This document shows positions 6,921-14,422 of a stretch of DNA of 64,000 bases, one piece after another. Position 1 is the first letter of the stretch. Each line of letters begins with the position of its first letter. Under the pieces are notes generated by a model. The model was not told the DNA's origin. It worked only from the letters and a program-made list of their open reading frames with translations, and made no database searches. Where the stretch lies: assembly GCA_024235415.1 (NCBI GenBank), contig JACKML010000002.1:62001-126000 (forward strand), written 5' to 3'. This DNA is from Chromatiaceae bacterium (lineage in GTDB: Bacteria > Pseudomonadota > Gammaproteobacteria > Chromatiales > Chromatiaceae). A program made the position numbers and the translations under genes.

Positions 6921-7322
6921 ATGCAGGCAGTGAGGCGACGACAGCGGACGGCCGAAGACCTGTTATCCGGCTGGCAACGCGTGATGCTGACGACGATGGG
7001 CGACGGCATCGGCTATGCCAGCCGCACCACTCTGGCCCGTGCCGCATCCGGTGAACTAAGCAGCCACGCAGGCGGCACAGGAGCGCGTTTGCCGGCGCAT
7101 GTGGACCTGCCCGGCATGTCGGGATTCACCACTGTCGAGCGCGTCCTAAAGGCCTTCTCAAAGGCACACCGCCATACCCTGCTGGTCGAGATGGTTCACC
7201 CTGTTGCGGTGGTCGGCAGGACACAGCGCCAGCGTGCCGAGTTCATGGGCGTGCTGCCCGGAACCTACATCCACCGACTGCGCCGCATCCGCGAGGCGTT
7301 GCGCGACGATGGCTGTCGGTAG
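6921..7322 (+). CDS. Phage late-regulator-like protein (antiterminator type)
   Basis: A 133-residue basic protein with the size and layout of small phage transcription activators or antiterminators. The C-terminal part (RTQRQRAEFMGVLPGTYI then HRLRRIREAL) has the spacing of a sigma-region-4-like helix-turn-helix in which a lineage-specific hydrophobic residue precedes the recognition helix. The gene overlaps the next one, which also has an HTH. Both may control expression of the element or of its helper phage. The assignment is by pattern only. Confidence 0.45.
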   Translation: MQAVRRRQRTAEDLLSGWQRVMLTTMGDGIGYASRTTLARAASGELSSHAGGTGARLPAHVDLPGMSGFTTVERVLKAFSKAHRHTLLVEMVHPVAVVGRTQRQRAEFMGVLPGTYIHRLRRIREALRDDGCR

Positions 7323-7578
7323 GGCCGCGATATGCAGTGACAGCGACGTTGCCGAAGCGGTAGCCACCGCCTGGCGCATCCTGCGGCCGGAGCCACCACC
7401 CACGCGCACCAGGCGCAAACCGCACGGCGAGATCCCGCTGGAAGTCATCGCCAATGAGCTTGGCTGCACACGCGAACGGGTCCGGCAGATCGAGAAATGC
7501 GCATTGGCGAAGTGTCGGGCCTGGTGCGACGAGCGCGGCTTAGACCTGTGGGACATGCTCGACCAGTTGCGGCGCTGA
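7309..7578 (+). CDS. Sigma-70 region 4-like HTH protein
   Basis: An 89-residue protein starting at the ATG at 7309 inside the previous gene. The C-terminal half, IPLEVIANELGCTRERVRQI followed by EKCALAKCR, is a near-consensus sigma-70 region 4 helix-turn-helix, the part of sigma factors that reads the -35 box; regions 2 and 3 are absent. It could act as an activator, an anti-sigma-like competitor or a late-gene regulator. It is the last plus-strand gene of the element core. Confidence 0.6.
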   Translation: MAVGRAAICSDSDVAEAVATAWRILRPEPPPTRTRRKPHGEIPLEVIANELGCTRERVRQIEKCALAKCRAWCDERGLDLWDMLDQLRR

Positions 7579-7892
7579 TCCGGGGGGGGCGGCGCGAAAG
7601 TCTACGGCGTCTGCGGCATGACCGTTGATCCCCCTTTTTTCACACAACAGCAACCAAAGGTTTTTCGACCCTGGGGCCTGCCGGGGGTGAATTCGCAATG
7701 CTGGTGCGGCCCGATCTCAACCGACGCCAGCGCGACGGCTGACCACGCCGCAAGTGGTGGCAGACCCGGCCTGGTGCCGGGTTTACATACCACGTCAAGG
7801 TTGTGGAATTGAGTCTTGAACATTTCTGGCGCCATGAAACGGGCAATATCTGACACCCAATATTTGCAGTTTGCTAACCGAGGGGAAGGAAC
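7579..7892. other. Gene-free stretch between the convergent element core and the ART module
   Basis: No convincing gene is visible. It contains two adjacent hairpins, ACCAC with GTGGT (7742-7758) and ACCCGGC with GCCGGGT (7764-7782), without a clean T-tract. They could end transcription between the convergent gene sets. Base composition becomes more A+T-rich to the right, marking the change from element core to cargo. Confidence 0.4.
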
Positions 7893-8513
7893 CTAAGACT
7901 TGAGCGCAGGCGGGTGTTCGATGGGCCTGAAATAGCCTTTGATACACGACTGGTCACGAACACAGATTTGGATATGATTTTTCGACTTGAAACCGGCGCC
8001 CGTATACAGGTCGTCGCCCTCCCAGAAAACGCCTCTTACAGAGTTAAATGGCTCATATCCTTGTTCTTTTCGAAACTCGTGCAGAGTTTCAATTACCGCA
8101 CAATCCAATCTCCTGGCCATCAAGGCTTCCCCATTGGTGGGTAACTGATCTTTGTCGCGTGATGCCAGCAAGATGTCATATGCATCTTTGACTTGCTGAA
8201 GTGCTGCACTATCTACAAGGTTGAGGCAACGTCCAAGGTCAATGACGGCTCCCAGTACAAACGGGTCCTTTATTGCACCGCGTGAACTTTTCCCGCCTTG
8301 CGACCTCTCCGACGCGAAATCAAAGGCGCGTTCTGGATTAGATTCCCAAAAATAGATTCCACCACCCAGCCAATCATAATCATTGGTGCTGTGGTTTAGG
8401 TGGTCCGTCTTTCCCGAAAGTATACCTTCCCCGACGCTACGGTCGCAGCCGTGGAAGCCCATGACAATCGACGGCTGGGTCTCATACAGAGACCAACGAT
8501 CGAAACCAGCCAC
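7893..8513 (-). CDS. PARP-like ADP-ribosyltransferase (probable toxin or defence effector)
   Basis: A 206-residue protein with H-Y pattern motifs of the PARP/diphtheria-toxin group of ADP-ribosyltransferases. FHGC with His21 resembles the NAD-binding HG(T) motif, and GGGIYFWE with Tyr54 and Glu57 resembles the GxYF motif; a candidate later glutamate lies in CAVIETLHE. No secretion signal is present, so it would act in the cell. It begins at a GTG at 8513 directly after the stop of the partner gene (no spacing), showing translational coupling. Such pairs at the edge of mobile elements are usually toxin-antitoxin or anti-phage modules. The fold call is moderately strong; target and partner role are unknown. 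Confidence 0.6.
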   Translation of the reverse strand: MAGFDRWSLYETQPSIVMGFHGCDRSVGEGILSGKTDHLNHSTNDYDWLGGGIYFWESNPERAFDFASERSQGGKSSRGAIKDPFVLGAVIDLGRCLNLVDSAALQQVKDAYDILLASRDKDQLPTNGEALMARRLDCAVIETLHEFRKEQGYEPFNSVRGVFWEGDDLYTGAGFKSKNHIQICVRDQSCIKGYFRPIEHPPALKS

Positions 8514-8693
8514 TTACTTACTGCGGTACGGAGACTTAAGCTTTCCGGTTTTGGTCGTAATTCCAGCATTCGCTAGAAAAGTCTTGGCTTTCTCACGGTC
8601 CTGCCGCATCTTTTTCGCGAAGTCCTGCATATCGCGATGCAGTTGCGCGGATGATGCTTTGCTTCGGCTGGTCTGCTTGGTCGCGGTGGCCAT
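8514..8693 (-). CDS. Small basic partner of the ADP-ribosyltransferase (antitoxin candidate)
   Basis: A 59-residue very basic protein (RSKASSAQLHRDMQDFAKKM, later KSPYRSK at the end) with a central helix and the segment AKTFLANAGITTKTGKL. It lies directly upstream of the ADP-ribosyltransferase gene and ends where that gene begins, so the two are co-translated. The ATG at 8693 is preferred over an upstream TTG at 8747. By position it is a candidate antitoxin or partner, but its basic charge would also fit a nucleic-acid-binding protein. Confidence 0.5.
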   Translation of the reverse strand: MATATKQTSRSKASSAQLHRDMQDFAKKMRQDREKAKTFLANAGITTKTGKLKSPYRSK

Positions 8694-9083
8694 GTATCGG
8701 ATCCATGTTGAGCTAGTCGGTCGAATCAGCCCGAGGGCAGTCGCCAAACATTAAGTTCGGCCCTTTTGGAGGAGCCTTGAATTCTTAGTATCCATTAACT
8801 ATCTCGGTCCTGTCCATGTAAGCAGATGCAATGCCACGTCGCGCAGCAATCGCCCCGACGCCCTGGCAGACTATCCACACGGCCGATGCACGGATGCGCT
8901 GACACCCGGAAGTCCTGGCCTACACGCCTCGCAGCAATGCGGGGCGTTTTCGCTTTGGATTTGGCACAAATTTGTCACACCGCCATTCAAGAAATGCCAG
9001 TTTTGGGAAAAGTTGAGATTTACTGTAGTTGTTAGGAAACAATAACTTAGTAACATAAGCTATTGTTTTTTAACGCAGAAACT
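8694..9083. other. Gene-free A+T-rich stretch before the att site
   Basis: This 390-base stretch holds the likely promoter of the minus-strand ADP-ribosyltransferase module and the terminator at 8925-8950. Short open frames here have no ribosome-binding site or recognisable sequence. It may also contain integrase arm or excisionase sites, none of which can be defined by eye. Confidence 0.4.
8925..8950 (+). terminator. Rho-independent terminator
   Basis: A 9-bp stem with one G-T pair (CGCCTCGCA with TGCGGGGCG), a GCAA tetraloop and four T directly after it reads on the plus strand. No plus-strand gene precedes it closely, so it may end a short transcript or insulate the att site. Confidence 0.65.
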
Positions 9084-9143
9084 TGGACTTAAAATCCGCC
9101 GGTTATTGCAACCGTGCCGGTTCGATCCCGGCTCTGGGCACCA
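9084..9143 (+). other. Right att site: displaced 3' half of tRNA-Leu(UAA)
   Basis: The segment matches the 3' half of a tRNA-Leu: anticodon loop CTTAAAA with UAA, the right side of the anticodon stem (TCC), a long class II variable arm (GCCGGTTATTGCAACCG), a T-arm containing GGTTCGATCCC, and the acceptor end CTGGGCACCA with encoded CCA. The D-arm and 5' acceptor strand are missing upstream, so it is not a functional gene. It is the usual duplicate left when an integrase inserts into a tRNA 3' end; the intact gene should lie left of the window. A further inverted repeat (GCGGATA at 9149-9155 with TATCCGC at 9174-9180) follows and may be the original terminator. Confidence 0.85.
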
Positions 9144-9186
9144 TTTCAGCGGATAGGCAGACCTGAAGTTGCGTATCCGCACACGT

Positions 9187-9396
9187 TCATGATTCCCGCG
9201 GCCATTTCACCCATCGGGGACGGTCCGCGCTTCTTTCGATCACTGCGTCCAGGTGTTCTTCGCGCACCAATGCCGTGACGACGTACTGGTCCCGGACGTG
9301 GCCCAGATCCTCGATGTGATGAATACGTGACAGGGCCCGCTGGCACATCAGCTCTTCGAATTGCTGGTGACTGATCGTGAACATCAGGGTTTTCAT
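9187..9396 (-). CDS. Hypothetical small protein downstream of CBS gene
   Basis: A 69-residue protein (MKTLMFTISHQQFEELMCQR at the start) lying 35 bases after the CBS-domain gene on the same strand. It contains the repetitive charged pattern REEHLDAVIERSADR. No family is recognised and no good ribosome-binding site is visible. Its short distance to the CBS gene suggests co-transcription. It is the first chromosomal gene to the right of the att site. Confidence 0.45.
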   Translation of the reverse strand: MKTLMFTISHQQFEELMCQRALSRIHHIEDLGHVRDQYVVTALVREEHLDAVIERSADRPRWVKWPRES

Positions 9397-9431
9397 CGGC
9401 AGGCAATCCGCATGGTTGGCTGCAGGAACGC

Positions 9432-10055
9432 TCAGCCCGCCGCGTCGCTCGCCCCGGCTTTGCGCATCCTGTCAAAGAATATGCGCACGAGGTTGGAGCG
9501 CGTGATCATGCCAATCGGCACCCGCTGTTGGTCGATGACGACGAGACGTTTCACCCGATGCTGCTTCATCAATTCCAGCGCCTCCTCGATGGATTGCTCG
9601 GGGTGCGCGGTAATGACATCCGTGACCATCAATGCACTGACTGTCTCGCTGGGTTCGCGCAGTTCGATCGGGTGTGAAAACATCCCTTCGAGTGTCTGCC
9701 AGAGACTTTGCGTGGCCCGGTGACAGGGAAGCCCGATCGCGCAGAGCAGGTCCGCCTCGGTGATGATGCCCGCAAGGTGATTGGAATGATCAACCACCGG
9801 AAGGCCGCTGATCTGATGTGTCAGGAGGAGATGGGCTGCGGTGCTCAGTGTTGCGTCCGGCGTCACGGTATGAACCGGGTGACTCATCAGCGTGCGCACC
9901 AGCAGCGATTCGGCCCGGCGCAACTGCGCGTGCTTGCGCGCCTTGTCGGTGATCACAATAAGATCACTTACCGTGACGTCGATGACGCTGCCCATTTCGT
10001 CGAGCGCATGCTCAAAGTCCTCTCGGGACAGCGAGCACCAGTTGTCTTCAGACAT
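9432..10055 (-). CDS. CBS-domain pair protein
   Basis: A 207-residue protein starting at the ATG at 10055, which follows GGGAG. Two CBS motifs fill its C-terminal two thirds: TLMSHPVHTVTPDATLSTAA through GIITEADLL, and VTDVITAHPEQSIEEALELM through GMITRSNLV. Tandem CBS pairs (Bateman modules) bind adenosyl ligands such as AMP, ATP or SAM. The N-terminal 55 residues have no recognisable domain. No enzyme domain is fused, so it is probably a stand-alone energy or nucleotide sensor. It is divergent from the secretion operon to its right. Confidence 0.85.
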   Translation of the reverse strand: MSEDNWCSLSREDFEHALDEMGSVIDVTVSDLIVITDKARKHAQLRRAESLLVRTLMSHPVHTVTPDATLSTAAHLLLTHQISGLPVVDHSNHLAGIITEADLLCAIGLPCHRATQSLWQTLEGMFSHPIELREPSETVSALMVTDVITAHPEQSIEEALELMKQHRVKRLVVIDQQRVPIGMITRSNLVRIFFDRMRKAGASDAAG

Positions 10056-10376
10056 GATCGCTCCCAGTTGGTGTTGATTGCAGTCGTTCGCAGACAACCT
10101 GCTTTTGCCACGACCTGACCTGCTGTTTCCTCGGTATCTTATTCTAGGATAGACGTCCGCAACGCTCCGCATCTGCGGGCTGCGTCACGGGTGTCCGCTG
10201 GACGCCTGATCCGCACGCGCCGCGAATGTAGGAAAAATCTGAAAATGTCCCGGGCAGGGCGTTCGCGCTTGCGGTGGACGGCGCAGTTCGTTAGTTTCCG
10301 CCGGGCGGGCCAGGGAAGCGGCCCACTAACGATGTTCGGGATACATGGACCAGGCTGACCCAGGGAAGGGCAGAGC
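10056..10376. other. Divergent intergenic region between CBS gene and secretion operon
   Basis: This 321-base stretch separates the minus-strand CBS gene from the plus-strand type I secretion genes and must hold promoters for both. No box is convincing enough to call. The segment next to 10220-10245 is A-rich and could be an UP element or promoter of the ABC transporter gene. Confidence 0.35.
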
Positions 10377-12581
10377 ATGCAAGACGACAAAAACGGCAGC
10401 CAGCCGGACACCGGATTGGCGTGCCTGATCATTGTTGCGCGGTTTCACGGCTTGGCTGCCGACCCTGCGCAGGTACGACACACATCGGGATCGACCAACC
10501 CTGTCCTATCCGACACGGAGCTGTTGCGGGCCGGCAAGTCGCTGGGGTTGAAGATGCGCGGCATTGCGTCGACCTGGCAGCGATTGTCACGGACACCGTT
10601 GCCCACGATAGCGCGAACCCGTGATGGTGAAACCATTGTGCTTGCCGGGGTCAGGGACAATCAGGTCCTGGTGCAGGACCCGTTGGAGCAACGTCCGCGC
10701 GTCCTGTCGCGTGAGGAATTCGAGGCCATCTGGTCTGGCCGGCTGATACTTGCCACCCGGCGCGCGTCGCACCCCGAGGGCGGTGGGTCCTTCGGCTTCC
10801 GCTGGTTCCTTCCGTCGATCGTCAGGTACCGTCGGTTCTTCGTCGAGGTCCTGATCGCCTCGTTTTTTCTGCAGCTCTTTGCGCTGATCACGCCGTTGTT
10901 CTTTCAGGTGATTGTCGACAAGGTGCTGGTCCACCAGGGGCTAACGACATTGCATGTCGTGGCGACCGGCCTGCTGGCTGTGTCGGTGTTCGAGATCGTC
11001 CTGGGCGGCCTGCGCACTTATCTTTTCTCCCACACCACCAACCGGGTCGATGTGATGCTGGGCACGCAGCTGTTCAGGCACCTGCTGCGATTGCCATTGG
11101 GTTATTTTGAGGCGCGACGTGTCGGAGATTCGGTCGCCCGGTTGCGGGAGCTGGAGAGTATCCGCAGTTTCCTGACCGGATCATCGTTGACGCTCGTGAT
11201 CGACCTGCTCTTTACCGTGGTGTTCTTCGCAGTGCTCTATTACTACAGCCCGGTGCTGACCGGTGTGGTTGCGGGGGCTATCCCTTTTTACATCGTTCTT
11301 TCGGCATGGGTGACGCCGATTCTGCGCAAGCGCCTGGAAGACAAGTTCAACCGCGGTGCCGAGAACCAGGCCTTCCTGGTCGAGTCGGTCAACGGCATCC
11401 AGACACTCAAGTCCATGGCGGTCGAACCGCAGATGCAGCGCCGCTGGGAAGAACAACTGGCTGGCTATGTCGCGTCCAGCTTCAAGGCCGCCCACCTGGG
11501 CAACATCGCCACCCAGAGCGCCGGCTTCGTCAACAAGGTGACCGTGGTATTGATCCTGTGGATTGGCGCCACGCTGGTGATGAAGGGCGCGCTGTCGGTT
11601 GGTCAGCTGATCGCATTCAATATGATCGCAGGACGCGTCAGTGGCCCGATCCTGCGCCTTGTCCAGCTGTGGCAGGACTTTCAGCAGGCCGGTATCTCGG
11701 TTCGGCGACTGGGCGACATACTCAATACCCCGAGCGAACCCGGATACAACCCGGGGCGTGCGACCCTGCCGGAGCTAAAGGGCGAGGTGCGCTTCGATCA
11801 CGTCGATTTTCGTTATGCCCCAGGGCGCCCGCAGGTGCTCCGCGATGTCGACCTGGTGATTCAGCCGGGCGAGGTGGTTGGCGTCGTCGGCAGGTCCGGC
11901 TCGGGGAAAAGTACGCTGACCAAGCTGATTCAACGTCTGTATGTGCCGGAATCGGGAAGAGTGCTAATCGATGGCGTCGATCTGGCGCTCGTCGAGCCGG
12001 CCTGGTTGCGCCGCCAGATCGGGGTTGTCATGCAGGAGAACTTTCTGTTCAACCGCAGCGTGCGCGAAAACATCGCGCTGGCTGATCCGGGATTGACGAT
12101 GGAGCCCGTGATGGCTGCGGCAAGACTGGCGGGGGCGCACGACTTCATCCTTGAGTTGCCCGAGGGCTACGATACGATCGTGGGCGAACAGGGTGCAAAC
12201 CTTTCCGGCGGCCAGCGCCAGCGTATCGCGATCGCCCGTGCGCTGGTAACCAACCCCCGCATCCTTATCCTCGACGAGGCGACCAGTGCGCTCGACTATG
12301 AGTCCGAGCGCATCATCCAGCAGAACATGCGCGCCATCAGCAAGGGCAGGACTGTGTTCACCATCGCTCATCGTTTGAGCGCGGTACGGCATGCCGATCG
12401 GATCCTGGTGGTCGACGAAGGCCGGCTTGTCGAGCAGGGCAGCCATGAGTCGTTGCTCGCCCAACGCGGAATTTATGCTCGCTTGTACGCAATGCAGGCG
12501 GGTCTCGCAGCCACCGTTCGCGCTCAGCGTTCGCCTGTCCCGACGGTACCACCGGATGCTCAACCATGCCTCGGGGAATAG
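10377..12581 (+). CDS. Type I secretion ABC transporter with inactive C39-like domain (HlyB type)
   Basis: A 734-residue HlyB-type exporter. Residues 8-130 are a C39 peptidase-like domain in which the catalytic cysteine is replaced (DTGLAC instead of ECGLAC, Thr at residue 12), so it should bind substrate without cutting, as in haemolysin exporters. A six-span membrane domain follows (about 155-440), then the nucleotide-binding domain with Walker A GRSGSGKST (about 505-513), signature LSGGQRQRIAIARA near 608-621, and Walker B with DEATSALD. It powers one-step export through a TolC-type channel. With the membrane-fusion gene that overlaps its end it forms the export pair for the RTX protein downstream. 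No outer-membrane partner gene is present in the window. Confidence 0.95.
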   Translation: MQDDKNGSQPDTGLACLIIVARFHGLAADPAQVRHTSGSTNPVLSDTELLRAGKSLGLKMRGIASTWQRLSRTPLPTIARTRDGETIVLAGVRDNQVLVQDPLEQRPRVLSREEFEAIWSGRLILATRRASHPEGGGSFGFRWFLPSIVRYRRFFVEVLIASFFLQLFALITPLFFQVIVDKVLVHQGLTTLHVVATGLLAVSVFEIVLGGLRTYLFSHTTNRVDVMLGTQLFRHLLRLPLGYFEARRVGDSVARLRELESIRSFLTGSSLTLVIDLLFTVVFFAVLYYYSPVLTGVVAGAIPFYIVLSAWVTPILRKRLEDKFNRGAENQAFLVESVNGIQTLKSMAVEPQMQRRWEEQLAGYVASSFKAAHLGNIATQSAGFVNKVTVVLILWIGATLVMKGALSVGQLIAFNMIAGRVSGPILRLVQLWQDFQQAGISVRRLGDILNTPSEPGYNPGRATLPELKGEVRFDHVDFRYAPGRPQVLRDVDLVIQPGEVVGVVGRSGSGKSTLTKLIQRLYVPESGRVLIDGVDLALVEPAWLRRQIGVVMQENFLFNRSVRENIALADPGLTMEPVMAAARLAGAHDFILELPEGYDTIVGEQGANLSGGQRQRIAIARALVTNPRILILDEATSALDYESERIIQQNMRAISKGRTVFTIAHRLSAVRHADRILVVDEGRLVEQGSHESLLAQRGIYARLYAMQAGLAATVRAQRSPVPTVPPDAQPCLGE

Positions 12582-12583
12582 AC

Positions 12584-13888
12584 ATGAGCGTTAGCGACGA
12601 GACGGCTTTCCTTCCGGCCGCGCTGGAGATCCAGGAAAGCCCGCCTTCTCCGGCCGGCCGCGTGATCGCCTGGACCATTCTGGCTTTTTTCGTATCGGCG
12701 ATAGTCTGGGCAAGTGTAGGCGAGGTCGATATCGTCTCCGTTGCGAAAGGACGCATCATCCCGAGCGGGTACAGCAAAATGGTGCAGCCACTCGAGATCG
12801 GGACCGTTACGGCCATCCACGTGATCGACGGGCAGGTCGTCAAAGCCGGTGAGGTCTTGATTGCGCTCGATCCGAGCAGTGCGAAGGCAGATGTCGACCG
12901 CCTGCAGGCCGAGCAAGACATGGTGCAACGTGAGGTCCTGCGTTATCAGCAACTTGCCGACTGGCTTGGTAGCGAAACGCCACCTGGCGAACGGCAGTTG
13001 CAGTCGGTCAATGACAAGTTGCTGCGCCGGCAGTGGTTGGAATTCAGCGACCGAATCGACGTGCTGAGGCGCGAGCAGGATAAGCAGCATGCCGGGCGCC
13101 GAAGCGCGCAGCATCAGGTCGCGAAACTCGAAGCCATACTCCCGATCGTTACGCGGCAGTCAAGAGACCGGAAAAGATTGGCGGAGAAGCAGCTGTTACC
13201 TGAACAGCAGTACCTGGAGAGCGAGCAGGAGCGGCGTGAGATCTTCCATGATCTGCGCACCCACAAGGGACGACTGGAGGAACTGGATGCTGCCGAAAGG
13301 GCGCTGGATGCGCGCATCACCCAGACACGCAGCGAGTTCCACCGCCAGGTCCTCGAACACCTCGATGAGGTACAGCGCCGAAGATCTGCAATCAGGCAGG
13401 AACGGATCAAGGCCGAAACCCGGGTCAGGGCCCAGACGATCACCGCCCCGGTAGATGGCATAGTTCAACAGTTGGCTATTCACAGCGTCGGCGCGATCGT
13501 CACCCCGGCGCAGCAACTGATGGTGATCGTTCCCGCGGGCGAAACGATGGAAGTCGAAGCCGTGCTCGAGAACAAAGACATCGGCTTCGTGGAAGTCGGC
13601 CAGCAGGCCGAGATCAAGATCGATACATTTCCGTTTACGAAGTACGGCACCATCGCCGGCGAAGTTGTGGGCCTGTCCAGTGATGCGGTGGCAGATGAAA
13701 AGATGGGGTTGGTTTACAAGATGCGGGTCGCGATGAGCCGTTCTAGCGTCGAAGTCAACGGCAAGCATGTCGACCTACACCCGGGGATGGCGGTCGCGGT
13801 AGAAGCAAAAACGGGCACCCGCAGAATCGTGGAATTCTTTCTGAGCCCACTTTTGCGTTATGCGCAGGAGAGCGCGCGCGAGCGCTAA
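12584..13888 (+). CDS. Type I secretion membrane-fusion protein (HlyD family)
   Basis: A 434-residue HlyD-type adaptor. A short cytoplasmic leader, a single membrane span (VIAWTILAFFVSAIVWAS), a lipoyl-like segment (IGTVTAIHVIDGQVVKAGE), a long coiled-coil hairpin (about residues 95-285), the second lipoyl half (APVDGIVQQL) and a beta-barrel C-terminal part (EVGQQAEIKIDTFPF) occur in order. It links the inner-membrane ABC exporter to a TolC channel. The ATG at 12584 is preferred because CGGGGAA precedes it; a start at 12566 would overlap the ABC gene by 16 bases. Confidence 0.94.
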   Translation: MSVSDETAFLPAALEIQESPPSPAGRVIAWTILAFFVSAIVWASVGEVDIVSVAKGRIIPSGYSKMVQPLEIGTVTAIHVIDGQVVKAGEVLIALDPSSAKADVDRLQAEQDMVQREVLRYQQLADWLGSETPPGERQLQSVNDKLLRRQWLEFSDRIDVLRREQDKQHAGRRSAQHQVAKLEAILPIVTRQSRDRKRLAEKQLLPEQQYLESEQERREIFHDLRTHKGRLEELDAAERALDARITQTRSEFHRQVLEHLDEVQRRRSAIRQERIKAETRVRAQTITAPVDGIVQQLAIHSVGAIVTPAQQLMVIVPAGETMEVEAVLENKDIGFVEVGQQAEIKIDTFPFTKYGTIAGEVVGLSSDAVADEKMGLVYKMRVAMSRSSVEVNGKHVDLHPGMAVAVEAKTGTRRIVEFFLSPLLRYAQESARER

Positions 13889-13968
13889 AAATTCAATTGT
13901 GCGACAGGAACGATAAAAATCGTAATAAATAACGTTTATCAACGTGTGCAAGATCAGGTGAATAACTT

Positions 13969-14403
13969 ATGGCTTTTGTGAACGAACTCATCAGTGAAGA
14001 TGACAGGAAGAAGTATGACCTCGACAAAGTGGAAAGTGGGCCAGGGATGCGCGCGAAAACTCCGCAACGGCAATGGACGATTGATCACGAGCGCGAAATT
14101 TATCTGCGGGTGATTAAGCGGGGACGAGAGGAGTACAACTACAAGTCGACCTGGCATTTCTGTTGGCGCGGTGAGCTCATGACGGTCTGCCTGGAGACGC
14201 TCAGTGCCGGAGGTGAACGCGGTGGCCATGGATGGTCGCATTACAAGTTGGTTGATTGCTATATGAAGGGTTTTTTTGTGCCAGACGATCTTTTGGATCG
14301 ACGGGACGAGATAATTACGGATCTCAGGGACGCCCTGACGGCTTACAAAGGCGGCGGAATCCACTCGACCAGAAAGACCAGCGAGACAACGCTCACAATC
14401 TAG
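13969..14403 (+). CDS. Conserved-looking hypothetical protein between the secretion and RTX genes
   Basis: A 144-residue soluble protein with no recognised domain, rich in aromatic and basic residues (QWTIDHEREIYLRVIKRGRE and later SHYKLVDCYMKGFF). It lies between the type I secretion genes and the RTX gene, 19 bases before the latter, so it is probably co-transcribed with it. It does not resemble HlyC-type acyltransferases. A chaperone, an immunity protein or an activator of the RTX protein are possible from position only. The 80 bases before it are very A+T-rich and may contain a promoter. Confidence 0.65.
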   Translation: MAFVNELISEDDRKKYDLDKVESGPGMRAKTPQRQWTIDHEREIYLRVIKRGREEYNYKSTWHFCWRGELMTVCLETLSAGGERGGHGWSHYKLVDCYMKGFFVPDDLLDRRDEIITDLRDALTAYKGGGIHSTRKTSETTLTI

Positions 14404-14422
14404 CCAGGGAAGACATACAAGG

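Larger units (their letters stand above)
1..9143. mobile_element. tRNA-Leu-integrated element, probable phage satellite (left end outside window)
   Basis: A tyrosine integrase reads in from the left edge and the displaced 3' half of a tRNA-Leu(UAA) gene sits at 9084-9143, which is the usual geometry of an element integrated at the 3' end of a tRNA. Because roughly two thirds of the integrase is missing, the left att site should lie about 0.8-1 kb outside the window, giving an element of about 10 kb. Between the ends are an AlpA-like regulator, replication genes, a P27-type small terminase and phage-like regulators, all on the plus strand, then a minus-strand ADP-ribosyltransferase module. Capsid, portal, tail and large-terminase genes are absent, which fits a satellite of the PICI type better than a complete or decayed prophage. 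The satellite label is inference. Confidence 0.8.

Noticed and set aside
8383..8754. Open frame of 123 codons on the plus strand opposite the ADP-ribosyltransferase pair
   Set aside because: It is antisense to two genes with recognisable features and lacks a ribosome-binding site.
9084..9143. Functional tRNA-Leu gene
   Set aside because: D-arm, 5' acceptor strand and left half of the anticodon stem are missing; only the 3' half is present.
9187..9475. Longer minus-strand frame of 109 codons at 9146-9475
   Set aside because: It overlaps the CBS gene's end and reads Arg-, Pro- and Gly-rich sequence typical of a shadow frame; the 69-codon frame in another phase is a better, though still uncertain, candidate.
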